Below, one piece after another: positions 37,201 to 48,050 of a stretch of DNA of 64,000 nucleotides. The notes under the pieces were generated by a model. The model was not told the origin of the DNA and made no database searches. It worked only from the letters and a program-made list of their open reading frames with translations. Within the stretch, counting starts at the first letter, position 1. The number at the start of each line of letters is the position of its first letter. Position numbers and translations under genes: made by a program. The stretch comes from Carex sylvatica (Eukaryota; Streptophyta; Magnoliopsida; Poales; Cyperaceae). The stretch lies in assembly GCA_964058845.1 (NCBI GenBank), contig CAXKVR010000031.1, forward strand, positions 124,001-188,000. The letters are read 5' to 3'.

Positions 37201-38960
37201 AAAACTCATTTGTTTTATTCTTGATTTAGTCAATTAAAAATAAATATTAATATTAAAAAAAAAATAACAATGATGAGTGATAACCGATACTGCATTCGTT
37301 TATCCGTACCTTAAATATATATGTTTTTTTTTTTTTTTTTCAGGTTACCTTAAATATATATGTTGATATTATCTTAAAGAAGTGTTTATAATTTATGATA
37401 AAAGTATTTATATCTTACGTTATTAAAAACACAAATTTACGTTATTTAAACTTAAACATTACTATTTTGAAAAAAAAAAAAAGCGATAAGCTTTTTACTA
37501 GGTACATAAACACTACCTATCTATGAGTTTTAGATATAGAAGTTCACATACAAAAATATAAATACTAATAAATTAAGATATAAACAACGTTCTTACTAAA
37601 TATAAATTCTTTTCTGTATAAGTAAGTAATGTTGATATAAAATATCTCCATTCTATTATTAAGCACGTTGGGTGTCCGATCTGCCAACGGCTATGATTGA
37701 AAAATAAAATTTCAGATTTAATCTCAGTCCTCCAATCAAATAATTTGTCTTCTTTTGATTAAATACATATTTTTTACGTGTAAAAGTCTAAATATAGTTA
37801 AAAATATACTCACCACATATATGGCCACACAATATGTTACAATTAAAATTAAATACACTGTCTTTTAGTGACTTTTTATTAGTTTTCTTGTTTTCTTATT
37901 TTGCCTTCTTTGTTTAGAATTGAACTTTTCTTTGTTTCCATTATTTCTCTTTATTTGTTTCTATACAGATCTGTACGGCATAATGAAAAAAAAATTAGTC
38001 CTCCAAAAAGCGAATCAACTCTCTTTCCATATCACTTGGTAAGCAAATTAAGTTATATATATTAAAGAGGTCTTGATTGAAAATCTCGAAATGCAATAAA
38101 ATAATATGAAGAAAATGATAGAATTTACTATAGTTTCACTCATCTTATTTTGACAACAATTTATGTTCATCTTTATTAAGTCAGTTTTAATAACCAATAC
38201 TTGTTTGATATAAAAAATAAGAATATATTTTTTCACCCTCAGTGTTGAATGAAGAAATAAAACAATTATTTGTTCCTTCTTCGAATTTAGTATACATGGA
38301 TTATTTTTGTTGCAAATAATTCTGAAAAAAAAAAAAATTGTGTATGCTATATATCTTCTAATGCTATTTATTATTTATCTATATGTTCAATTTTAAAGTT
38401 CAATCTTATAATATAACTCCGTTACAACGCACGGTACGATATCAATAAGAATTAAGTTATTTAAAATTCAGGTTTAGGCATCTACATTAATATCCAGCGC
38501 AAAACAATCCAAATGCCGACAGAAAAGTGTGAACAAATTTGTTCTTTCCCTTCTTAATTTCTCTGGTGGTTATTAACAATAGAGGAGTGCAAGTTAAATT
38601 TACTGGCCATATAATAAGGACAGAATGATGGTACATATAGGCTAAATAGACAATAAATTTTACACAACCTTGACAAATTTCAGAATATGACTGGCCATTG
38701 TTTTTTAGTTTTTCACGGCAACTCAGCCATCTATCAACTTAATTTCCCCACTTGACTATATTGTAGCACGCTAATATTTTTATTTTAGTATTAATGTTTG
38801 GAAAGTACATTGATTTTCTATCTTTAAACGATAAGCACCAATATCGTCCATCATTTGATCATCAAATTGAATTCAACAACGTTTTAAAGTAAGATATATA
38901 GTCCAAGGGCTTCAGGACCAAATCCAAAAGAACACCAGACACTTTCTAGGCTAAAGAAAA
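34277..38960. other. Gene-poor AT-rich stretch
   Basis: About 4.7 kb with no exon or RNA gene that I can support. It holds a small imperfect duplication near 34385-34485 (ATTATAATGAAATCATATTT twice), long poly-A/T tracts (for example 37323-37342), and two blocks containing GGGCAAACATGTCATTTT in opposite orientation (about 36585 and 37172) that may be ends of a decayed element. Confidence 0.5.
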
Positions 38961-38963
38961 ATC

Positions 38964-39260
38964 ATGTTCATTGTTGCTAGTGGCGGAAGTCAGCCTTTCA
39001 TCGGAGAAGGTCTACCACTTCGCCGCCGCCACCATATCTTCCCTCACTCTTCTCCCACAACCAGATCAAGTGTAAAAGCAAAACCTCTCAATGCTCTCAA
39101 ACCAACCCGAATCGACCGAGCACACAATGAAACAGTTGGGAGAGAAGTTATAGATCGCTCAGAGGTGGCACCACGTGGTGTAAGAGACTATATATATCAA
39201 GTTATCCAGGGATCTTGTCAAGTCCGGTGCGTGCCCTGTTCGGTGGTTCTCTCCAGTTGA
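38964..39260 (+). CDS. Unrecognised 98-aa frame next to the CACTA element
   Basis: An open frame from ATG 38964 to TGA 39258-39260 lies in a locally less AT-rich patch. It is Arg/Ser/Pro-rich at the N-terminus (LRRRHHIFPHSSPTT) and has no motif, signal peptide or family I recognise. It may be a remnant exon. I give it low weight as a gene. Confidence 0.2.
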   Translation: MFIVASGGSQPFIGEGLPLRRRHHIFPHSSPTTRSSVKAKPLNALKPTRIDRAHNETVGREVIDRSEVAPRGVRDYIYQVIQGSCQVRCVPCSVVLSS

Positions 39261-39461
39261 GTGCACTCGGTGTGCGGAAGGATCTCCTTTGTTACTCTTC
39301 TTGCCAGGTTTCTTTTTTCTTTTTTTTTCTTTTTTATAATATCATGTGTAACAAATGTAGTCAAACAATCCCATGACAAATCCCCTTATTTCATGGAAAT
39401 TTTATAGGAATCGACGGGGTTGGAACTGGCACCAGTACAAAAAATCTCTTTACCGACTGTT

Positions 39462-39725
39462 CAAATATCCCTACACTGACTGTTATAGCGGCGTTAGTAA
39501 AGCCGGCAACAGTGAAGGTGACCTTTTACTGACGCTTTAAAAACAGTCAGTGTTGGTGTTCAACACTGACTCTTTTTGAAAACAGTCAGTATTGGTGTTC
39601 AACACTGACTCTTTTTTAAAACAGTCAGTGTTGGTACTCAACACTGACTCTTTCAACAGTGGCGCTTTAAAAATAGTCGGTGTTGATGTTAAAAACGTCA
39701 GTATAGATATTAAAAATAATCATTG
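39462..39725. repeat. Left subterminal repeat array of the CACTA element
   Basis: About five tandem-like units carry ACAGTCAGTGTTGGTGTTCA followed by ACACTGAC, about 45 bases apart. In En/Spm elements such subterminal motifs bind the regulatory protein TNPA. The same role here is inferred from position and repetition. Confidence 0.8.
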
Positions 39726-40799
39726 TTTGCTCTATAACCATCAGTATTGATATAAAAATTTCGGCATGGTTCTGTTTATATTTGGGCTAGCCTCCATATT
39801 TTTGCCAGCCATATATTACTATTTAACATTTATTGACATTAAAAAATTAATATGCCACAATCACAAACAAAAGACACCAAATAAGTTAATTGCCATTCAA
39901 AATTATCCAAATTACATGTCATATATCCATAAAACACACAAAAGACACCAAATTATCCAAGTTAATTGCCATCAAAAATCTATTTACTTGATTTAAATAG
40001 AAAATGTTTCTCTTTCTTGCAACCTATAACTAATATAAAGGATAGTACCACCCGAGAAGATATGACATCAATTGACGAGGCCTATTCAACGTAATCAACC
40101 TCACATTGCCACTTCACCTAGTACAACCTACGGATAGCAATTAGTGAAAATTAGAATCTGTGCCATTAAATTTAATATCACAATGATAAAGTGTATGACA
40201 AGAGGGTAGTATGACAATATACCGTAGAAGTGTATTCGCTCCATGCAAACTCGCTCTACAAATTATTCTCAAATTAATGCAAGCTCACCCATTAAGCAAA
40301 ACTATAAACATAAGCAATGTTGTTTTAGCAATTGAAAAAAAAAAATCTAAAGTAGGAAGAGAAGATCGAGATAGGTCAATGGAAAGAAAACCAACCCAGA
40401 TCTGAGTTTAGCTGCTGTCAGCCAATCTTTAAAAATTCATTATGGACAATCTACAAAGTCAAATTTTTTGTTCTTTTTATAGAAATGTAAAGAAAAGTCT
40501 AAACTACATGCTTGCCAAGTTTCAGGATTTTTGTAATTTTCTAACTATTTTTAACAGATGCTTGAATGCAGGAGCAGATTGGTAAAAGATGCAGAAAACA
40601 ACATTTTTTTTAGATTCAGAAAGAAAACTTTAAAAATAGCTGGTAAATCATAGAAAAATGCTATGAATATAAAATTTGGATCTAAAGTGTGTGTTTTTGA
40701 GTCATCTATCTGACTGTTCATGTGGATTTTTGGTTTGAACTTCTGATCAGCCTGCACTGGATGATCTGTCACAGAAGGTCATTTGGGGTTTTTGAGGTA

Positions 40800-42906
40800 C
40801 CAGTAGAATTTCAAGGGTCAAACTTTAAAGCATTTAGTGAACAAAAATAATGAACTTATCATCTCGTAGAGACATATTCAGTATAACGAGGCTCCGAGTA
40901 AAGTTCCATTGCTTAAATAAGAGTATAGTTCTCTTGTTTAAATTCATATGATACTCAGGGTTAGAAAGACTTTCGTAACCAATTACATCTACATGTTGGT
41001 AGTTAATAATACTTTAATATATTTGCAGGGAGTATCTAACCAACCTTAGACACATGAAACAGTAGATAATCTCTCGGCGTAGAGCTTAAACAATCTACAT
41101 CTGGTGTTTATCTACCACAACTTTTGGAGTCTTCAGCATCTTCAATTTCTACAACATAAATTATAAAACCAAAAATGAGTTTACCAGTAAGGAATGACAA
41201 CAGCTAGTGAGAACAATATTTCATCGGCTTACTATAATAAACATAGGCGAATCTTCAAAACCATTATAAATATGTAAGGAATAGGTACCTCAAAATATTT
41301 CATCAGCTTACCCATCCTCCTCAAGCTGAATTCGCTCGAGGTATGCCTCAGAACTGAATCACTGCATAAATACAAAATTTATTTGTTCTCTCAATAATAT
41401 ACAAAATTCTATTTGGAGTTTTATTCTACCATAGAAGTCATTTAAAAGTAACAAAATTAGTTTTCTGCACTAAGTCGAAGCACCAACTCCTTTTCTAACT
41501 GAAGTTTAACTCTTTAACTTCTCTAACACTTATCAACCTCCAAAAAACTCAAAAGTCTAATACGTCTTCCTAAGGTAGCATGATGCAAAATAATTAGTAC
41601 CTCGACAAGCGGATAGAACCGCCACAATTGGTAATTTAATTGCAAACATAATAATATATTAAGCCAATATACCTTTTGAACATCAAATTTAAGAGAGAAA
41701 GCACCTCCTGGTGTCTTTTTTTTTTTTATTGAATCCTCCCAAGTGTCTAACATTATTTATTGTTCTCATGTCTTCTCGAGAGAGCTTGGATAGCTGAAAT
41801 ACATATATAATAGAGTAGAAAAAGTTAAAAACTTGAAATTGATTTAATTGCAGTATTCATGAATAAGAAGATAACTAGATAACCTGCATCAATTTTTCCC
41901 CTTTGTCACCTTCAAACTTCTCCAGATATGCTATTGCATAACTGTTCATCTGGATTAACAAACCTCATGTCATTTGGATTTTTCTGAAATTTATTACAAC
42001 ATTTCAAAGTTCTAACTCTAAAAGGCAAAAAATACTGGTAAATAACCTTGCTGTCCCAGAATATTCCCTTTATAAAATTACAAATTTAAAATAGATTTAT
42101 GTCTTCTAATTTTTTGAAACTTTTCGAGGACATAGATTGTGCTTTCCTGAAACTTTTGGTACCAAGAACACCCAAATCAGAATTGTAGTCTGCCCTGTAC
42201 AAGTTTTACAAAAAAAGTCGTCAGCAAATAAAAACTGGTACTGGGCTGAAACTCTCCTCTTATAAAATTTATTAGAAATCATGGCTCAAAAATACAGAAA
42301 AAATATGAAATAAATTAAGGGTATAGGTTGCATTCTTCTAAGAATTTTGGTATAAAGAACAAGAAATTTGGACTTATGGGCTGTCCTGTGCAAAAATCAC
42401 AAGACATGCAAGTTAAAAAACCAAAAACTGGTACTGTACCAGGCTGGTACATGGACTGCCTCTCACAAAATCAAACATCTGACATAGCTAGAAGTCTCAG
42501 AAAAATTTGAAATTTTCTAAGATCAAAGCTTACACTCTCCTGAGAATTTAAACATCAAGAACACAAATTTAGGCCTTGTAGATTAGCCTGTGCAAAATTC
42601 ACAAAATAGGCTGTCAAAATACTAAAACTGCTATTTCTGAATATCAAGATTAACACATATTTCTCTGACAGACAGAGGCGCATCAATTGACACTGAATTT
42701 TGAACAATTTATAAAGGAAATCTAAAGTTAGTGACCAAACTGTCATTTAATTAGACAGTAAACCACGGCATTGCTTCCACTCATTGTGCTCAAGGTCAAC
42801 AATACCATTTACATTCCTTATGTAGTTTCTTTCCTAGAGCTTTCAATCGAACAAATATATATCTAGAGTGTTCAGTTTCTTACCCGAAATTGCTCCAATT
42901 AGCCAT
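40800..42906 (-). CDS. Gene-like block inside the CACTA element, unidentified
   Basis: Read leftward, a CT-rich leader (about 43140-42910) leads to ATG 42906 and a short first exon reading MANWSNFG that ends at a good donor, GG|GTAAG (42884/42883). Downstream are splice-bounded candidate exons. One near 41960-41885 reads MNSYAIAYLEKFEGDKGEKL. One near 41790-41690 reads LSKLSREDMRTINN. One near 41370-41320 reads SEAYLERIQLEEDG. I could not join them with certainty, and I do not recognise the protein. Its place inside a CACTA element, with a block of the subterminal repeats just upstream of its leader, suggests an element-encoded TNPA-like protein or a captured host gene. Confidence 0.35.
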
Positions 42907-43234
42907 TGACGAGAGTCGATCGGAACCAAAACAGTGACGATCTGATGCGAGAGAGAGATGGTGCCTATCTGATGCGAGAGAGCGAGAGAGAGATGGGGAG
43001 GGATGGTCCAGAGAGGGTTTAGGGCTGGGCGAAAAGGGTGAGGTCTGGCAGCTAGAAGGTCTGAAGAGAGCGAGAGAGATGGGTCGGGTCTGGCGGCTAG
43101 AAGGTCTAAAGAGAGCGAGAGAGACGGAGAGGGTTTATAAGAGGGAAATGAAATTTAGAAGGGAAAATGAAGTTCTTCGTGGCTAAAATCGAAAGATATA
43201 AATTCGGGAACGAAAATTTCAGCGACAAAAAAAA

Positions 43235-43395
43235 ATCAATGACGGTTTTTCCAAAAGAGTCAGTGTTGAACATCAATACTGACTGTTTTTTGAAAAACAG
43301 TCAGTATTGATTATCAACACTGATGGTTTTTCAAAATACAGTTAGTATTGAACACCAACACAGACTATTTTTTTTAAAACCGTCGGTGATTTTTT
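43235..43395. repeat. Internal block of CACTA subterminal repeats
   Basis: GAGTCAGTGTTGAACATCAA, AACAGTCAGTATTGATTATC and related copies occur in both orientations. They match the terminal arrays but lie 3.8 kb in from the left end and about 100 bases upstream of the CT-rich leader of the internal gene-like block. Confidence 0.8.
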
Positions 43396-45250
43396 TTGGC
43401 AGAGAGTTAAAAATTTTGCAAGGAAGAAAAATAAAAAAGTTTGTAAAATAATTTGTATATATAGAATTATATTATATTGATTAAATTTTATTTAAGAGAT
43501 ATATTTTTTTTAAAAGTTTATGGGATAAGTGAAATTTTTGACAAATTAGTTTGGACATTCAATATTAGCTTATTTATGTTGAATTTGTACATATGTAAAT
43601 CTAATTTATACTACAAATAATATGGAAAAAAATAAAAATAAAATATTTTCAAACTTTTTACAGCTTTCATGGACAAATCATACTTATAATTGTTGATTTT
43701 ATAGAATTTAATTATTATTTGTCTTTCAATATGTGTAAATATTTGTGGACCGTTCATTTTCACACAAGAAATTGACGGTCGATTTTCAATGAAATAATTC
43801 CAAAGTTATTTTTAAATGATTAATGGAAAATATTAAACATAACCAAAATAAAATTTCTGAAGTTCGATCATGTCTAAGCTTCAATCCAACGTCTCTTATG
43901 TAAAATTGAGAAATTTGGTTACCTCAGGCGAAACAAATTTGTTGGGAGGTGTCTCTATGCAAATGTGATACAGAGAGTTACTTGTTCTCTGGATAATAGG
44001 TGATTTTTCTAAAATTGAAACCCATCCCCTCTCTGGATACTTGGTGATTTGTTCTCTGAAAATGTATTAATTTTTCCATCACATTGTTAGCAAAATATTA
44101 TACATTAACATATAATTTTCTTAGATACAATTAGATTTAAATAAATTAATTTTGAATGTCTAAATTAATTCTATATAAAGGAAAAAAAAAAGATAAGAAA
44201 AAAACCAATTTTTTTTTTTTTAGTTTTTGAGATTTTTTTATATATTTTATCGGATTAGAATTTTGTTCATTCTGAAATATAAAATAATTTTTTTAATATA
44301 ATTTCAATAGAAAAATTCTATTTTATTTTTAAAAATATCATGATTTGTAAATATATCATAACTTGCAAACATCCCTCTAAATTTAATTGCTACTTTATCA
44401 TTTTGTTTGCCTACACCGACTGTTTTTTAAAAACAGTCTGTGTTGGTTTCCTACAACGACTGTTTTTTTTTAAACTTGTCTCATGCTATATTTTTTGTAT
44501 GAATCAATTTTATCATCCTAATTAAACTTTAGTTACTTTGTGTTGAGATGCATGTTCATTGGGTGATACATTATTAATTAAGATATAAATAGTTGGTATA
44601 TATTTCAGCAACTATAATTGTAACTTAAGTGTGTTCACACACAATATGATGTATAATGCAATTGATATTTCAGTCACAAAAATAATTTAAGCCAACTTCT
44701 CAAAGCAGACATTTGGTATATTGTTGATATTTGACAATCAAGAAATTGACTTTTAAGTATGAACAATATTTTGCAATGACCATTGCATTTGTTTACATTT
44801 ACTCAAGGACAGTTCTTGCTTACATCTAACAGTTATGATATAATTCACACAAAAATGACAAGTCAATCGTTTAAAAATGTTATTCCATGAAAAGTTAATT
44901 TTTTTTATTAATTGGGCTAAATTTGGTACATGTCATATTTATTCAATAAAAATGAACAAATTAAACTTTTTAATTGGAGCAATAATTTTTTAGATACCAA
45001 TGAATTTTCATTCTCCACAAATATTTTTTTATTGACTCACCAAAATTATCACAAGCTAAAGAATAGTTATATCTAATTGCTAGCTATAATTTTTTTTTTT
45101 TAGAAAAAAATAGAGTCTGGTCTTCAAAACTCTATTATTTATTAAGATTTCACATCCAATATTTAAATTGATGACCTTTCACACTAAATTAAACGATGAA
45201 TCTCATATATACTTTAAACTGAATTAATTGGTTTTAAACTGAACTCTTAC
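43396..45250. other. CACTA right-half interior
   Basis: AT-rich DNA with no recognised gene. One further isolated pair of repeat units (ACCGACTGTTTTTTAAAAAC and a copy) lies at about 44413-44475. Confidence 0.5.
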
Positions 45251-45254
45251 AATT

Positions 45255-45645
45255 AATTATTAACACTGACGGTTTTTTCAAAAAACAGTCAGTGTTGAAC
45301 ACCAACACTGACTGTTTTAAAGCGTCAGTGTTGGTGCTCAACACTGATGCTTGAAAAACAGTCAGTGTTGGTACTCAACACTAATGGTTTATAAAAACAG
45401 TCAGTGTTGAACACCAACACTGACTGCTTTTGGGGCGTCAGTGTTGAGTACCAACGCCGACACTTTAAAACAGTCAATGTTGGTGTTCAACACTGACTGT
45501 TTTTTGAAAAACCGTCAGTGTTGATAATTAACACTGACTGTTTTTAAAGTGTCAGTGTTGAACTATAACGCTGACTGTTATTTAATAAAAGAGTCAGTGT
45601 AGTATGAGCAACACTGATGCTTTATTTAAAACAGTCAGTGGTCAA
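45255..45645. repeat. Right subterminal repeat array of the CACTA element
   Basis: About ten units carry AACAGTCAGTGTTG(A/G)ACACCA or its inverse, about 35-45 bases apart and alternating in orientation. It is longer than the left array. Confidence 0.85.
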
Positions 45646-45796
45646 GAGTCGGTAAAGAGATTTTTTGTACTAGTATGGTGCACTATATATAGCTAGGTGT
45701 GGTAGTTGTTGTGCACTACTTTTAAATTAAGCTATGCCTACATTGGAACTACAAAGTTAAATTACTAATGATTAATTCACATGACATACTTATATA

Positions 45797-46342
45797 TATA
45801 GAAGGAAAAATCAGTCATACCAGACCGGAATTGGCCGATCCGAATCGGAATCGGATTGTACTGATTCGATTTCAGACTGAGTTACACATTATGTGAATTT
45901 TTCATCCAATTTCGACTAAAACAGACCGATTGATTATGGCCGAAACATTTTTATTCCGGCCATACTATTGACCGAAACGCACAAATAAAATTGTTCAAAC
46001 ATTTTCCAGCGTGATTCGATCAAATGAACTAGTGGTTGTCAACCAAACAACCTACCACTACAATAAGCCATCTTTTATGTTTAACATACATAATTATATT
46101 TAAATATAAGTATTAAAATGTTTGTATTATATTGTATTAGTGAATTATTTGACTGTAATAATTTGTATAAACAAGTTTGTCAAATTTTTTATCATTTTTT
46201 TTCTATTTTCAGTATAAAACAAGTTTCTGGTAAAAAAGTCCGAGTTTCCGATCCGATTCAGTCGATTTTGATCGATTCACCTGATTCCGATTCCATGATA
46301 AAAAAACCGATCCCGATTCTGATTCCGATTTTTCCTTCTATG
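45797..46342. mobile_element. MITE, copy 2 of the CATAGAAGGAAA family
   Basis: The left end TATAGAAGGAAAAATC and right end GATTTTTCCTTCTATG are inverted copies. The core TTGTATTATATTGTATTAGT and the right-arm text match copy 1 at 15743-16421 in the same orientation. The arms carry CGATCCGAATCGG-type repeats. It is about 130 bp shorter than copy 1. Confidence 0.85.
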
Positions 46343-46469
46343 CTTATATATATGATTTTTTTTTATTGGACATCTAATATGAAGCGTTACGGTTTAATGT
46401 AAATGCAATTATATGAACAATAGAACTCAGTTTTAACTGAACTTTTCATTTCTGTTCTGAAACTTTTAG

Positions 46470-46802
46470 GATATTTGATATTTGGTGTTTGCACATACCG
46501 GTAAATGATCGGACATCATTTGAAGGTGTTTTCTGTTTTTTTTTTTAGTTCTTCCATTCTTGAATTCCTTTTATCTTGCAAGCAACCTCTCTCTTCAAGT
46601 ACTGACCTGCCAACCGTATATAATTTCTGCCTTTTCTATTTAGGGTTGGTTCAATACATAGAGAATACTGTTAAGTCAGAGAAAACCAGATTGCAAGGGA
46701 GGCCTATTTATATAGCTGGGGAATCAATTGGAGCAAGTCTTGCCTTAGCCGTGGCAGCAAGAAACATAAATACAGATCTCGTTCTCTTCTTAGTAAATCC
46801 AG
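46470..46802 (+). pseudogene. Phytyl-ester-synthase-like acyltransferase, two-exon fragment
   Basis: Exon A (46470-46525) reads IFDIWCLHIPVNDRTSFEG. Exon B (46644-46802) continues in phase with LVQYIENTVKSEKTRLQGRP and IYIAGESIGASLALAVAARN. The IPV.DRT.F.GLV block and the GxSxG nucleophile elbow (GESIG) belong to the alpha/beta-hydrolase half of the chloroplast esterase/acyltransferase family (PES1/PES2-like) that makes phytyl esters and triacylglycerol. None of the other exons expected before or after are visible, and a MITE lies immediately upstream, so this is an isolated fragment. Confidence 0.7.
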
Positions 46803-48050
46803 GTTTGTTATTGCAAAAGTTAAATTTACTTGTAACACTGAGAGTGATCCATAACGGAGTGTGTAATGAGAAGGAAAAAAAGGTGAGACAACAAGGGCAA
46901 CATAAAGTCTTCATCTTTCTCCCATCTATTTCCCTTTCGATTTTATTGTTCTGGAGCAAGTGAGAATCAGGCTTCCCTCCGCTCTCCTCCCTTCCCGCGT
47001 AATTCTAGAGCATGCTCAAAAGTGTGCATTTTATGTATGTATTATGCATCAACTTCTGTTCCTACAATTGGCCCTCCAAATTAAATGACATCAACCCCAT
47101 TGGGAAGATGTCACAGCTGCCTATCGGGTTCTCTGTAGGACCTAAATATGGAGAAAACCTTAAACAAAAGCGGGCCAATCTTCTTCTAGCAGATAACATC
47201 AATTCAAGTGGGCTGAGCACTTTTAACACCACACTCATGAATTATAATTCACAGAATTTGCGACCCGCAGAAAAGAACCTCACGGCCTATTATTTAAATT
47301 AACGGTCCGCTATGAAAGATTTGATTTTACTCAAGATAATTTGGGCCTTGATTATTTCCTTGGAAAGGCACGGCCCACAACAACAAATGAAAAGAGTAAA
47401 GGTCAACAGGTTTGGTTTTTGAGTCGCTAACAGCCAGCGGCTTTGAAAAAAACGAAAATGAAAAGGAAGAGAAAAATGGGGTGTTTAGCAAGGCACGATA
47501 GGAAGAGAAAAATGAGGGAACGCCACTGACCACCAAGCGTCGCAGTCGCCGAATTCAGGAAAAGCAGGGGAAGATGTACATTTCTGCCATTGACAGAGCA
47601 AGGGTGACGCAGGGTTACCTAGAGATGGAAGAAACCCCAATCAGATATAAAACAAAAGGTAACGGACAAACAACGACAACAAATCTCACATACCAGCAGA
47701 CTCTTGACCCTCTGTCGGAAGAACAGGCCGGCCTTGTGGCGGCACCATCACCTTCAACAACGCATCAGCCAAGAGTTGTCACTGGCGAAGTCGTCTACCC
47801 CGATCCATGTTTAGTTGTGCACTAATCGGTCTAATCACAAAGATTGTTTTTGGAGTTTTTATGTTAAGTTATTTTCAATTTGAAGTTTTTAGTTTGTGCA
47901 CTAATCGGCACAAGATTGTGTTGTTATGGAAAAATGGGGACATGACTAAATGGGTTAGCGGATGGGATGTGTTAGAAGATGGGGGTTTCAAACTCATGTA
48001 TCTTGTTTCGTTGCTTTCAATTTGGGAATTAGAAGGTACTTTAGGTATCA
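46803..48050. other. Unassigned sequence before the LINE, perhaps ORF1 remains
   Basis: Three medium frames (47012-47302, 47574-47825, 47807-48067, plus strand) are polar and Asn/Thr/Ser-rich without a recognisable domain. Their position just upstream of a LINE ORF2 would suit a degraded ORF1 or linker, but no zinc knuckle or RNA-binding motif can be seen. Confidence 0.3.

Larger units (their letters stand above)
39430..45675. mobile_element. CACTA (En/Spm-type) element, 6246 bp, 3-bp target duplication
   Basis: The left end reads CACCAGTACAAAAAATCTCT and the right end, inverted, TACTAGTACAAAAAATCTCT. Both continue TTACCGACT, so these are canonical CACTAG-type ends with one change each. TGG flanks both sides (39427-39429 and 45676-45678), the 3-bp duplication expected of the superfamily. 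Subterminal arrays of GTCAGTGTTGGTG / CACCAACACTGAC lie at both ends. I recognise no TNP2-type transposase, so it is probably non-autonomous, although it does hold a gene-like minus-strand block. Confidence 0.9.
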
